This document shows, piece after piece, positions 8,279 to 17,119 of a DNA stretch of 64,000 bases. Source of the DNA: Owenweeksia sp965229445. GTDB lineage: Bacteria; Bacteroidota; Bacteroidia; Flavobacteriales; Schleiferiaceae. The translations under genes were made by a program, and so were the position numbers. Each line of letters begins with the position of its first letter. The first letter of the stretch is position 1. Under the pieces are notes generated by a model. The model made no database searches and was not told the DNA's origin. It saw only the letters and a program-made list of their open reading frames with translations. The DNA is taken from the NCBI GenBank assembly GCA_965229445.1, contig OZ245876.1:558001-622000 (forward strand), in the 5' to 3' direction.

Positions 8279-9976
8279 TCAGTATCCCACCGCTGCCCCA
8301 TCTGCACTTTGTGAATCTGCGGCCCCTATGTAAAAGCCTGTATGTGAGTCAACCTGAATCCCCATTAATAGTCCTAATCTGTTTCTAGGAACCATGCGAT
8401 GTCCTTTGTCCTCTAGTAAGCTTTTGGTGTCTGGAGAAATTAGGTTTTCTTCATAATACAGCTTGTCAGGTAACCATTGATGATGAATCTTAAGGGCTTC
8501 GATAGATTGGTCCACCCTCAGGTCATATTCCAATACCCCCAGTACGGTTTGAAAAACGGTGTTGATTATGGTTCTACCCCCGGGACTACCGATTACCAGA
8601 AAAACTTTGTCCTCTTTTGCCACAATAGTGGGGCTCATACTGGAGAGCATTCTTTTTTCAGGGGCGATGAGATTCGGATCGGTACCGATATAACCTTTGC
8701 GATTGGTAAAGCCCGGTATCGGGTTGAAATCCCCCATTTCATTGTTGAAAATAAAGCCCAGTTTGGGAGACCCAATCCCGCAACCGTAGGAATGCTCTAA
8801 AGTGTAGGTCAGCGACACGGCATTACCATCTTTATCCATTACCGATAGATGCGTAGTACTCTTACCATCATAAAGCTGTCCGAATTTTGCAGAGTCACTT
8901 GGGGATGCAGCTGTAGGGTCAATGCTTTCAAATCGAGATTGGGCATGTTGTTTAGAAATGAGCTTCTGAAAAGGAAGATTGGGATTGAAATCAGCATCAC
9001 CCATAAATTCAGCACGATCGGCATAGGCTCTGCGCATGGCCTCCGCCAATAGATGAAGGTAATGAGCCGAATTCATTTTTACGCTATCCAAACCCGCTAG
9101 TTCCATCATGTTCATCATCTCAATCAAGGCTACCCCGCCCGAACTGGGTGGAGGCATAGAGTAGATATCGTATCCTTTATAACTTCCATGAACAGGCTTT
9201 CTTTCAATCGCCTCATATTTGGCCAAATCCTCCTTAGTAATAAGCCCTCCGTTTTCTAACATAAATTGAGCAATTTCTTCTGCTACTTTTCCCTCATAGA
9301 ATCCATCCTTTCCTTTTTTGGCAATAGTGGCCAGGGTTTTAGCCAGCACTGGTTGGCGCCATATTTCTCCAAACTCTGTTAAACTACCATCCTTTTGATT
9401 AAAGTAATTCCGCATAAAGCTTTCGGGAGAATTATTGCTATAGAAGCTTGCTTCTTGCGAGAGTCGGTAACATAATGGAAATCCTTTTTTAGCAAGTTTT
9501 ATCGCAGGCTTCACCAGTTTAGACCATGCCAGGTTTCCATATTTCTGATGTGCCATAAAGAGGCCTGCTATCGTTCCAGGTACCCCCGCAGATTTCAAAC
9601 CAACGTGGTGACTGCCTGTTTCGTTCCCATAAAGATTGATGGCTTGTGGAAGAGCTCCATTTTCATCCAGAAACATATCCGGCCGTGCAGCCAGGGGTGC
9701 CTTCTCCCGGAAATCTATTGTGGTGACCTTCCCCTGGGAATCCATGAAAACCAAAAAGCCCCCGCCACCAATATTACCGGCCGCTGGGTATGTTACGGCC
9801 AGGGCAAAAGCAGTGGCAACGGCGGCATCGATGGCATTTCCTCCTTGCTGGAGGATTTCAACCCCTACTTCAGAAGCCAGTTTACTATCGGAGGATACCA
9901 TACCGTTTTTGGCATAGGTTTGTCCTTCACTAAATTGAGATAAGAGAACTAGTAATAGACTGGCAAATATTTTCAC
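8279..9976 (-). CDS. ggt: Gamma-glutamyltransferase (glutathione hydrolase)
   Basis: A 565-residue exported N-terminal nucleophile hydrolase. A signal peptide (residues 1-18, ending SEGQ) precedes the small conserved block EILQQGGNAIDAAVATAFAL and an oxyanion/substrate region. The autoprocessing site is recognisable as TTHLSVMDKDGNAVSLTYTL, with Thr374 the expected nucleophile that becomes the N-terminus of the small subunit, and SPTIVAKEDKVFLVIGSPGG further on. The enzyme cleaves gamma-glutamyl bonds of glutathione and related peptides in the periplasm. Length matches the family. It ends at the boundary of the repeat-rich gap and is separated by 5 bases from the TfoX-N gene upstream. Confidence 0.93.
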   Translation of the reverse strand: MKIFASLLLVLLSQFSEGQTYAKNGMVSSDSKLASEVGVEILQQGGNAIDAAVATAFALAVTYPAAGNIGGGGFLVFMDSQGKVTTIDFREKAPLAARPDMFLDENGALPQAINLYGNETGSHHVGLKSAGVPGTIAGLFMAHQKYGNLAWSKLVKPAIKLAKKGFPLCYRLSQEASFYSNNSPESFMRNYFNQKDGSLTEFGEIWRQPVLAKTLATIAKKGKDGFYEGKVAEEIAQFMLENGGLITKEDLAKYEAIERKPVHGSYKGYDIYSMPPPSSGGVALIEMMNMMELAGLDSVKMNSAHYLHLLAEAMRRAYADRAEFMGDADFNPNLPFQKLISKQHAQSRFESIDPTAASPSDSAKFGQLYDGKSTTHLSVMDKDGNAVSLTYTLEHSYGCGIGSPKLGFIFNNEMGDFNPIPGFTNRKGYIGTDPNLIAPEKRMLSSMSPTIVAKEDKVFLVIGSPGGRTIINTVFQTVLGVLEYDLRVDQSIEALKIHHQWLPDKLYYEENLISPDTKSLLEDKGHRMVPRNRLGLLMGIQVDSHTGFYIGAADSQSADGAAVGY

Positions 9977-9981
9977 GAAAC

Positions 9982-10314
9982 TTACTTTTTGTTAGCCGCA
10001 TTCTGAGCAACCTCAATAGATTTTTGAACCCAGCTGGTTAATTCCGACTTGTCTTCAAAAACCTCCACCGGAACTTCCCAGTACGGCATGCCTTTTTTTC
10101 CGGTTTTTGACATAAGGGGTTTCATACCTTGGTCTTCGTATTCCTGCTGATTGGTCTCATCTACTTTGAGACGAAAAACCCCTTTCCCCAGCATTCCAAA
10201 CATCAATCCATTCTTAAAGAAACCTACACCGCCAAACATCCGCTTTGTTTCAAAGGGGGTAATATTTGATAATTGATCTTTTATAAATTCCAGATAGTCT
10301 TCATTAACTGCCAT
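9982..10314 (-). CDS. TfoX/Sxy N-terminal domain protein
   Basis: A 110-residue protein with the signature of the TfoX N-terminal domain: TKRMFGGVGFFKNGLMFGML, then FRLKVDETNQQEYEDQGMKP, and a closing segment PYWEVPVEVFEDKSELTSWV. In gammaproteobacteria full-length Sxy/TfoX activates competence genes with a second domain that is missing here. Stand-alone N-domain proteins are common in Bacteroidota and have no assigned function. It lies just upstream of ggt with only a few bases between, probably in one transcript. Confidence 0.8.
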   Translation of the reverse strand: MAVNEDYLEFIKDQLSNITPFETKRMFGGVGFFKNGLMFGMLGKGVFRLKVDETNQQEYEDQGMKPLMSKTGKKGMPYWEVPVEVFEDKSELTSWVQKSIEVAQNAANKK

Positions 10315-10534
10315 AGGATAGGGATTATTTAAATTTCAACCGGAGTTCGGTTTTTTATGTGATAATAGTCTGTGTATATCCTTTACTCGCGAGAGGGATT
10401 AATTGATGAACTAACCTACCATAATTATTTAATCACGAATGTCAATTTAAGACGTGTCCCAGAGCTGTAAGCAGTTTTAAAATATTCTTGAACCATCTAC
10501 CTTCCGTCATTTTACAGGCTGGGTGTAGGAAAAC
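10315..10534. other. 220-base intergenic region without a supported gene
   Basis: AT-rich sequence between the TfoX-N gene and the end of the MBOAT gene. It should hold the promoter for the TfoX-N/ggt unit. A small hairpin (AACCG-GAGTT-CGGTT followed by T residues, about 10340-10360) is visible on the plus strand but has no gene to terminate. Nothing else is recognisable. Confidence 0.4.
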
Positions 10535-11950
10535 TTAAAATTGAAAGTAAATAAACTGTTGTCCGGATGTTTGGACAATCATCAGTCCAAAAATCATGAT
10601 TCCCCAAAGTACAACAAGCAGGGGAGTAGGTATTTTGCTGATCACCGAGACGAGAGAGCTTTTTCTCATGGCATAGTGGCCCAAAAATACCAGCAACATC
10701 AGCACTAAGACACTCACCAGGTGATTGCTGATCAATATGGCTTCATGGCCATGCACAAAAAACATGGAGCGCAATAAATCCCAGGCTTTAGTGAAATCTT
10801 CTGCTCTGAAGAACACCCAGGTGATGTTTACGCAAGTGAAGGTGAGAAAGGCCAGGATTAAACCGGAGAAGTGATTATTGCTGCGAAACTGGATGTATTT
10901 TCTCAACACTCTTTCAAGAATGAGATAAACACCGTGTAGCAGTCCCCAGACTACAAAAGTCCAGGAAGCGCCATGCCATAAGCCACCTAAAAGCATGGTG
11001 AGCATAAGGTTAACCTGGGTGCGTCCCACCCCTAGGCGGTTGCCTCCTAGTGGGATGTAGAGGTAATCCCTAAGCCAGCTCGAGAGGGAAATATGCCAAC
11101 GTTGCCAGAGTTCCGAGAAGCCAATGCTGCCATAGGGGTATCTGAAGTTATCTGGAAGATGAATGCCCAACATTAAGGCGATGCCTATCGCGCAAAGCGA
11201 ATAACCGGCAAAGTCAAAAAATATCTGTCCGGAGAAGGCCAAAACACCGGTCCAGGCATCCAGGGCTAGTAAGGAAGCTCCAGATCCAAATACCTGATCC
11301 GATACCGGACCCAAAATGGAATCGGCAAAAACTGTTTTTTCAAATAGGCCTATGGTTAAGAGGAGCAAACCCATAAAGAATTGCCTTTCGCTGGCACGCT
11401 TTGGTTCATAGAACTGGGGCACCAATTCATCAGATCTAACGATAGGACCGGCAACCAGTTGGGGAAAAAAGGTGACATAGAGAGAAAAATCGAGTAGGCT
11501 TTTAGCGGGCTTAATTCTCCCTTTGTACAGATCAATAGTATAAGACATGGTCTGGAAGGTGTAGAATGAAATACCCATGGGGAGCAGTATATCCCATTCT
11601 GGCGGAGTGTATTCAAAGCCACCTAAACCAAGCAGGAGTTGAAAATTCTCCATGAAAAAGTTACCGTATTTGAAGAAACCCAGAAAGCCCAAATTCACAC
11701 ATAAACTGAGTAGTAACCATAATTTGCGCTTGGATTTTTTTGTGAGCTTAGACAGTTGGTTTCCCGCCGTCCAGTCAACCATGGTAGAAATCCACAACAA
11801 TATAATGAGCGGTGGATTCCACAGTCCATAGAATATATAGCTGGCCAGAAGAAGCATGATTTTCTTTTGTTTCCAGCTCAGGGGAATGATATAGTATAAA
11901 GTCAGTACAACCGCCAGAAAAACAAAGAAGCCAAGTGTATTAAATAGCAT
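10535..11950 (-). CDS. MBOAT family O-acyltransferase (AlgI/DltB-like)
   Basis: A 471-residue polytopic membrane protein of the membrane-bound O-acyltransferase family. The catalytic-histidine region is clear: LMLTMLLGGLWHGASWTFVV, followed by WGLLHGVYLILERVL. Upstream are the family's FPQLVAGPIVRSDELVPQF and SFSELWQRWHISLSSWLRDY-type segments (here GFSELWQRWH, LRDYLYIPLGGNR). Such proteins pass acyl groups across the membrane to polysaccharides. The gene one base upstream encodes an SGNH-like protein, the usual partner (compare AlgI with AlgJ/AlgX, DltB with DltD). No polysaccharide synthase is nearby, so the acceptor is unknown. Confidence 0.9.
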   Translation of the reverse strand: MLFNTLGFFVFLAVVLTLYYIIPLSWKQKKIMLLLASYIFYGLWNPPLIILLWISTMVDWTAGNQLSKLTKKSKRKLWLLLSLCVNLGFLGFFKYGNFFMENFQLLLGLGGFEYTPPEWDILLPMGISFYTFQTMSYTIDLYKGRIKPAKSLLDFSLYVTFFPQLVAGPIVRSDELVPQFYEPKRASERQFFMGLLLLTIGLFEKTVFADSILGPVSDQVFGSGASLLALDAWTGVLAFSGQIFFDFAGYSLCAIGIALMLGIHLPDNFRYPYGSIGFSELWQRWHISLSSWLRDYLYIPLGGNRLGVGRTQVNLMLTMLLGGLWHGASWTFVVWGLLHGVYLILERVLRKYIQFRSNNHFSGLILAFLTFTCVNITWVFFRAEDFTKAWDLLRSMFFVHGHEAILISNHLVSVLVLMLLVFLGHYAMRKSSLVSVISKIPTPLLVVLWGIMIFGLMIVQTSGQQFIYFQF

Positions 11951-11951
11951 A

Positions 11952-12962
11952 TTATATCAGCTGGTCTTGTTTGAGAAGGTTTATAATGACCCTGGTGTAA
12001 GTATCGCTGTCCCGGCGATTTAGATGTGACCATTCCGGTGGAATCATGTCTCTGGTCTCGGGATGATCAAGGTAGTGATAGCCAGGACACCCGCAATCTT
12101 CTATTAAACGATCCCAATAGTCCGGACGAGGATATAATTGGTTTTCTGTCTCGGTATAATAACCAGAAACAGGGGCGCGGATAAAGGCCACTTTTCCACC
12201 ACGAGCCTGAAATTTCTTAACCAATCCGACATAATGATCCATAATGGCATCCAGGCTATCCACATATCGATTTTTGGGCTTAGGGTTATACCAGATGTCT
12301 TTCTGTCGTTGTTGTAAGAGACTATCGGTTTCCATTTCCGGTATCATCCTGATATTCCGGTACTTATCCATTTGCACCATGGGTGGCCAAATATCCGGAT
12401 GCCGCACCGAATCCCGATTGGGAAATAATTTTCTCTCCAGTAGTTTTTCGAGACCTAACTCGCCCTGAAGGAAATTAAAATGTGGATCCACGAAATCGTA
12501 AACGCGTTGGTTGAGAATCTGGGCATAGGTGCGATTTTCATAATGATTTACAAAGGCTTTGCCCCGGCCGGCACCCCAGCTATTTCTTATGGTAAAAAAC
12601 AGACCCGGAGATACGCCTATAAGCAACAGCCCGTCGAATTCAGTATTGCGAACGATGTCTTCCAGAGGTATGTACGGAGAACTACCGGGATAAGCGAGCT
12701 GAAGGGGTCTTCTGCCAGTTATGGAATCCCATAAATGAATGTTGAGGTCGAAATGCGCTCGGGATGATCCCAAAATTATGACGTCCTCAGAATCTAGATT
12801 TTTGACATGACTCCTTTGATCGGCCCAAACATCCAGACTTTCCAGGTCATGACCAGCCGGCCAATGCTCGATAGTGCGGAAATACCAATTGTAGGCAAGC
12901 ATAAACACCAATCCAATTATCAGCGCAGCAAAGAAGATCAGACGATTGGGTGTTGATTTCAT
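11952..12962 (-). CDS. SGNH-hydrolase-like protein, probable partner of MBOAT acyltransferase
   Basis: A 336-residue protein with an N-terminal membrane anchor (residues 8-27) and an extracytoplasmic domain. VIILGSSRAHFDLN resembles SGNH block I with a GSS in place of GDS (probable nucleophile Ser67), and PPEWSHLNRRDSDTYT near the end contains a His (about 313) suitable for the catalytic dyad, as in DltD/AlgJ-type proteins. Its gene is one base upstream of the MBOAT gene and certainly co-transcribed. I infer that it completes acyl transfer outside the membrane; direct family membership is a judgement from motifs. Confidence 0.7.
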   Translation of the reverse strand: MKSTPNRLIFFAALIIGLVFMLAYNWYFRTIEHWPAGHDLESLDVWADQRSHVKNLDSEDVIILGSSRAHFDLNIHLWDSITGRRPLQLAYPGSSPYIPLEDIVRNTEFDGLLLIGVSPGLFFTIRNSWGAGRGKAFVNHYENRTYAQILNQRVYDFVDPHFNFLQGELGLEKLLERKLFPNRDSVRHPDIWPPMVQMDKYRNIRMIPEMETDSLLQQRQKDIWYNPKPKNRYVDSLDAIMDHYVGLVKKFQARGGKVAFIRAPVSGYYTETENQLYPRPDYWDRLIEDCGCPGYHYLDHPETRDMIPPEWSHLNRRDSDTYTRVIINLLKQDQLI

Positions 12963-13043
12963 GGGTAGGTTGAGGCACTAAATGCAGGTGTAATTTAACT
13001 TAAAGTGTCTGAATTACACAAATCCTCCCATTGTTGATGAGCA

Positions 13044-14183
13044 TTAGTCCTCCACATTCAGAAATTCAGCCCGCTTTATATCGCTTAATCGGTCTTCAGC
13101 ATAGAGGCGCTCCGTTGAGTTAATAGACGGACACTCTTGCAGGTATTTTAAGTAATATGATTTAGCCAATTTATAGTTTCTCAATTCATCATCACATATG
13201 ACGGCCATTCTGAATAGCAAATGATGATTTTCAGTGAGCGAGTAGGCCTCCTGGTAGGTTTCGAGAGCACGTTCATTACTCCCGGCTTTATCGAGTGTAA
13301 TGGCTAATTGAGATTTGAAATTTCCCATACTTGGTGAACGTGATTCTTCAATGGCCTTTTCATAGTTTACGATGGCCTCCCTGTAATTCTCAAGGCGATA
13401 GTTGGTCATGCCCAAGTAGAAGTACACCTGTTCGGAAGGAGCCAGTACCGCCACGTAATTCAACCAGAATTGCGCTTTGTCGTAATGTTTTTCATGGTAG
13501 TGAGATACGGCCGCCAGTCTTACGCTGGAAAGCACCGTGTCTCCATGCGCCAACATATAGTTCACATTAGAAACTACCTCATCATACAATTCCATTAGAT
13601 AGGCGATCCGGGTATCTAATTTGAGCATTCCCAGGTCGGTGCTATCCCTGCTTACAAATTCTTGCGTGAGTGACCTGGCACTAATATTCTGTCCAAGTTC
13701 AAAATATTGTATAGCCAGGGCAGAGGCTGCATCTCGGTCGGACGGAGAGAGCTGATGGGCTTTTTGATAATGCGCTATGGCGAAGGGCTTTAAGGAGAAG
13801 TCTTTAGCGGCACAATTGCCCGCCAGTTTTTGATAATAGGGGTCGAATGGTTTTATTTCACAAAGCAGTTTAAGGTATTGATAAGCTTGTTGGTATTGAC
13901 TTCTGCTATAGTAGATTTCGCCGAGAGCCAGTACAATGCGGGAATCGGTACTATCAGAGTATCGGGCTTTTTCCAGGAGAATCAGGGCATCTTTGCTCCG
14001 TCCTAATTGGCGATATGCCTTTGCCAGAATAAGACTTTTTTGAACATCAAGTGATTGATGCTCCAGATCATCAATTACCTCCTGATAGCGATGTTCAGCC
14101 ATTTTGGATGCCAGTTCAGTGTGGTCAGAAGATTGAGACAAGAGTACTGGAGCAAATAATATCAGTAAGACAGTTAACCGCAT
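13044..14183 (-). CDS. Exported tetratricopeptide-repeat protein
   Basis: A 379-residue protein with a short signal peptide (MRLTVLLILFAPVLLSQ) and about eight to nine TPR units, for example SRIVLALGEIYYSRSQYQQA, EQVYFYLGMTNYRLENYREA and HLLFRMAVICDDELRNYKLA. TPR solenoids bind partner proteins; no enzymatic domain is present. It is probably a periplasmic or outer-membrane-associated scaffold. The gene stands alone, 81 bases upstream of the SGNH/MBOAT pair and oriented toward it, so it could be part of that transcript, but nothing proves it. Confidence 0.8.
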   Translation of the reverse strand: MRLTVLLILFAPVLLSQSSDHTELASKMAEHRYQEVIDDLEHQSLDVQKSLILAKAYRQLGRSKDALILLEKARYSDSTDSRIVLALGEIYYSRSQYQQAYQYLKLLCEIKPFDPYYQKLAGNCAAKDFSLKPFAIAHYQKAHQLSPSDRDAASALAIQYFELGQNISARSLTQEFVSRDSTDLGMLKLDTRIAYLMELYDEVVSNVNYMLAHGDTVLSSVRLAAVSHYHEKHYDKAQFWLNYVAVLAPSEQVYFYLGMTNYRLENYREAIVNYEKAIEESRSPSMGNFKSQLAITLDKAGSNERALETYQEAYSLTENHHLLFRMAVICDDELRNYKLAKSYYLKYLQECPSINSTERLYAEDRLSDIKRAEFLNVED

Positions 14184-14192
14184 TCTGTAAAG

Positions 14193-14215
14193 TTAAACTA
14201 AAAACTTAGTTTATA
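14193..14215. promoter_or_regulatory. Inverted repeat upstream of the TPR gene
   Basis: TAAACTAA (14194-14201) and TTAGTTTA (14206-14213) form a perfect 8-base inverted repeat around a 4-base spacer, ten bases upstream of the TPR start codon. It could be an operator or a leader hairpin. AT-rich inverted repeats of this size also occur by chance. Confidence 0.25.
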
Positions 14216-14309
14216 AAAGGTAAGGGGGGTTGTAGAAGGGAATAAGTGAGAATACTTGATCGAAATAGTACTTCCTTAACCAGTCTGAATTACCTAGTGA
14301 CGATTGCCA

Positions 14310-14852
14310 TTATGAACAATACTTTCCTTGGGAATCCAGGGCGTTAATAACATGAGCCAAATGATGTCGGCAGTGCCAGGAATAGTTCCCAATTGCTTCT
14401 TTCAGGTTTACTCTGGCATCCATTTCAGGATGAAAGTATTCGGCATGGAGTTGCTCTTCAGGAAGTGAATTGATAAGTATCACCCAGCGTTGATGCAAGA
14501 GTTCAAGGAGCTTGAGAGATGATTGGTAATCGAGTAAATCATAATCATCCAATTTTGCCCATCGGTCTTCAAAGTAAGGTCTAATGGTGGGTGTATTTTC
14601 TGTTAAAGCCAGTTTAAATCGAATTAGGGCATTCATGTGGCTATCCCCGCAGTGGTGTACTACCTGTTTTATGGTCCAGCCATCCGGACGATAGGGCCAG
14701 TTGAGTGCTCCCGCTGGTAGGTTCGATAAAACTTTCTTTAACTCATTGGGGAAAGCTTGAATATCTGCAATCCAAGACTTTAGCTTGTCAACGGAAGGGG
14801 ACTTATCCGCTTCATATGGGCCGATGGGGTATCTTAGGTCTGAATCTTTCAT
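14310..14852 (-). CDS. YfiT-like DinB-superfamily protein (putative bacillithiol transferase)
   Basis: A 180-residue four-helix-bundle protein of the DinB/YfiT group. It has the YfiT-type start DLRYPIGPYEADKSP, the metal-ligand histidine region GWTIKQVVHHCGDSHMNALI and a second histidine set WHCRHHLAHV near the end, together giving the three-His metal site. In Bacillus the YfiT/BstA protein transfers bacillithiol to electrophiles; whether this organism makes bacillithiol is not shown here. I prefer ATG 14852 because it matches family N-termini, but a GTG at 14882 overlaps the stop of the upstream lipoprotein gene (GTGA) and would couple the two genes. Confidence 0.82.
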   Translation of the reverse strand: MKDSDLRYPIGPYEADKSPSVDKLKSWIADIQAFPNELKKVLSNLPAGALNWPYRPDGWTIKQVVHHCGDSHMNALIRFKLALTENTPTIRPYFEDRWAKLDDYDLLDYQSSLKLLELLHQRWVILINSLPEEQLHAEYFHPEMDARVNLKEAIGNYSWHCRHHLAHVINALDSQGKYCS

Positions 14853-14878
14853 GCGATTTAAGTTTGGTGAGGTTTTTA

Positions 14879-15421
14879 TCACAACCCGAGCACCCTGGCA
14901 TCCACAAAAAATTCGTAGTTGACCAACATACGGTGGTCAGAGCTAATAAACTTATCGGTTTTGGTGTTTAGGCGCAGGCTAAATTTATCCTTCTTAATGT
15001 ATTCCTGAAAGTCTTTGTTGGATAAATCCAGGTTGAGGGTTTTCCCAACATTATCAGGAATATTGTTTTTATGAGCCAGACTTATTTCTGGCAAACCCGA
15101 CGCACTCATAAAAATCTCTACGGAGCTGAGAAAGCTGAGGTCGCTGTTCATGGGATCCACCAATTCCAGGGTCATTTTGGTGAGCCTGATCTCTTCAATC
15201 AAATCGGTATTGGTATCGTTTGCTTCAAACTCTGTCTTGCTGTTGCTTTCAATTTCTGGAGAAACTATGTTGAAAGGGACATTGACTCCTAAGGTGGATG
15301 GTACGGTGAAGTATTCATCATAGGCCAGGGTAAACTGAGTAAGATCTCTGGTTTTCTTGCAGGAGTAGGTGCTGCTGAAAGCGATGACCAGTAGTAGTGG
15401 CAGTCTCAAGTATTTCATCAT
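14879..15421 (-). CDS. Putative lipoprotein of unknown function
   Basis: A 180-residue exported protein with a hydrophobic leader and Cys21 in a relaxed Bacteroidota-style lipobox (STYSCKK). The mature part is predicted beta-rich (LTKMTLELVDPMNSDLSFLS, then LDLSNKDFQEYIKKDKFSLR) and resembles other small beta-sandwich lipoproteins, but I cannot assign a family. Its stop region abuts the YfiT-like gene, so the two are likely co-expressed. The genomic association suggests no clear function. Confidence 0.7.
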   Translation of the reverse strand: MMKYLRLPLLLVIAFSSTYSCKKTRDLTQFTLAYDEYFTVPSTLGVNVPFNIVSPEIESNSKTEFEANDTNTDLIEEIRLTKMTLELVDPMNSDLSFLSSVEIFMSASGLPEISLAHKNNIPDNVGKTLNLDLSNKDFQEYIKKDKFSLRLNTKTDKFISSDHRMLVNYEFFVDARVLGL

Positions 15422-15487
15422 ATCTATAATACGCTTTGGTATTATTTAAATTGCTTTTGTACAAATGGGGTACAGGCTATGTAAATC

Positions 15488-16693
15488 CTATAAGCTGGCC
15501 TTCTCTACCTTAAAGTTTCTAATTTCACCTGACTCATCCAACACAAAAATCTGAAGAATTTCAGGAGCATCATTCATCCAATCCACATATTCACAAAAAG
15601 TACTGCCTGATTGAAAGTCTAATTCATCCAGGCGGATAACATCCATGCCAACTTTAAGTCCCACCTCATCTGCGGCAGACTTTTCAATGATCCACTGAAC
15701 TCTTAAAGATCGGCCCTCTTCAGAAGGCCAGAGCCCGAGTCCAAAGCTCATATGTTCATCAAATTCCCCCGACTTTGGAGTAAGATACAATACCTTTTTA
15801 TTCCAGTCGATACAAGTAGAAAAGCGCTCAAGTATATCCTGCCCTAACAAGCCTTTGGTGCCGGATCGTATTTGTATGTTTTCAAGGACGAAACCTCCAA
15901 TATTTATTGAATCTGAATTCGCCAATTCCTGATTTAAGCTAACCGGCTGCCCTATTAGTCCAGATTGCTTCCTCCCCCTTTTAAAGTAAGTATGTTTAAT
16001 TATTTTTTCTTCCTTAAGCTTCTCAAAAAAGGCGCTGGGAACCATCAAAGAACCATTGGATCCGTAATCAACTTTTACATTTGAAAGGGTTTCACGTCCA
16101 ATATTCAGATTAATATTTATATCATATTGATTGTCAGGTGTAAACCTCAGCTTCAACGCATTTAGGGTATCCTTTGGAAGAATATCGGAACTCAATATCA
16201 CTCCCCCAGATTGATAATCAATTACCCAATTGCAGTGTCGCATCAGGTTAGATCCCAGGATGCCATCGAGTTCAAAACATGCCAATACGGGATTGGCCTT
16301 GAAATCTGCAACAAAAGCGGTTTGATTTTTAAACATTACATCTCCTACCAGTAAAGAGTCCACTCGCACATAATCTACCGCGGAGCGATTTTGATCGGAA
16401 TCCCTGATATTTCCCTTAGCTACCTTTTTAAAGACAAATGCATCCTGAATTTCTTGGGAGATACTCAGGGGTGCGCCAGAATCAAAGAGGAAGCGATATT
16501 CTTGGCCATTTATTTGTATTGGAATGATGATCAATCCGTTGCGAACCTCTACCTCTACTACTTCCCGGAAATTTGACTTTTCTATGTACCCTTTTTGAAG
16601 TGCTTTGGACAGGGAAGGGGTGCATTGTGAGAATAATAGAATCAGGCTTCCCAGTAATGCCAGGTACACTCTTTTGAGGAGGGGTGATTTCAT
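15488..16693 (-). CDS. Exported retropepsin-like aspartyl protease with C-terminal PDZ domain
   Basis: A 401-residue protein with a signal sequence (residues 1-24, Cys24 possibly lipidated although Gln precedes it). Two retropepsin-like units follow. The first has FLFDSGAPLSIS (Asp71) and ELDGILGSNLMRHCNWVIDY; the second has VKVDYGSNGSLMVP (Asp209) and KGLLGQDILERFSTCIDW. The active-site triplets are DSG and DYG rather than the usual DTG, so the second unit may be impaired. Residues from about 305 form a PDZ domain (EKSAADEVGLKVGMDVIRLD). Such gag-asp protease/PDZ proteins are common in Bacteroidota; natural substrates are unknown. Confidence 0.85.
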   Translation of the reverse strand: MKSPLLKRVYLALLGSLILLFSQCTPSLSKALQKGYIEKSNFREVVEVEVRNGLIIIPIQINGQEYRFLFDSGAPLSISQEIQDAFVFKKVAKGNIRDSDQNRSAVDYVRVDSLLVGDVMFKNQTAFVADFKANPVLACFELDGILGSNLMRHCNWVIDYQSGGVILSSDILPKDTLNALKLRFTPDNQYDININLNIGRETLSNVKVDYGSNGSLMVPSAFFEKLKEEKIIKHTYFKRGRKQSGLIGQPVSLNQELANSDSINIGGFVLENIQIRSGTKGLLGQDILERFSTCIDWNKKVLYLTPKSGEFDEHMSFGLGLWPSEEGRSLRVQWIIEKSAADEVGLKVGMDVIRLDELDFQSGSTFCEYVDWMNDAPEILQIFVLDESGEIRNFKVEKASL

Positions 16694-16738
16694 GTTGATA
16701 TTTTAATGTTTTGCGAAAACTTCCGTCATAATAAACGG

Positions 16739-17068
16739 TCAATCTATCACTAGAACCAATGATGACTGTCTGGTAAATAACCGATGGGCTTCCGTATGAT
16801 CTCCTATAAGGTAAGTCATGCCTTTAGACACTGTTTGAACCATGGAGTTCTGCTGTTCCAGGAAAATTTCACCTCGCAGGCAATGAACAATATGACCCTT
16901 CACACACCAATGATCTGCCATATAATCCGGAGTGTATTCTATTTGTCTGATAGATATATTTCCCATATTCTGGCTCCTCACCATCGAATATCCGCTTTCA
17001 CCATCCGTTTTTATCGCAGGAACATTTTCCCAGTCAATTGAAACCGGATTAAAGTTGATAAGATCCAT
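16739..17068 (-). CDS. DHCW-motif cupin fold protein
   Basis: A 109-residue small cupin with the diagnostic segment MADHWCVKGHIVHCLRGEI, in which D-H-x-C-like and histidine residues replace the usual cupin metal motif, and a second strand set (GMTYLIGDHTEAHRLFTRQS). Proteins with this motif are widespread, about 110 residues long and functionally uncharacterised. It starts 51 bases from the end of the aminotransferase gene upstream, in the same orientation. Confidence 0.8.
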   Translation of the reverse strand: MDLINFNPVSIDWENVPAIKTDGESGYSMVRSQNMGNISIRQIEYTPDYMADHWCVKGHIVHCLRGEIFLEQQNSMVQTVSKGMTYLIGDHTEAHRLFTRQSSLVLVID

Positions 17069-17119
17069 GAAATTTTATTTTAGTGAAGAAGATAGTCAGG
17101 CCGATTTAAAATATAGGTT

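Noticed and set aside
8167..8388. 73-residue plus-strand frame over the second repeat copy and the ggt 3' end
   Set aside because: It runs into the coding region of gamma-glutamyltransferase on the other strand and starts inside the repeat; composition is unlike a protein.
10340..10360. Hairpin with T-run on the plus strand near 10350
   Set aside because: Stem is only five bases and no plus-strand gene ends there, so a terminator role cannot be supported.
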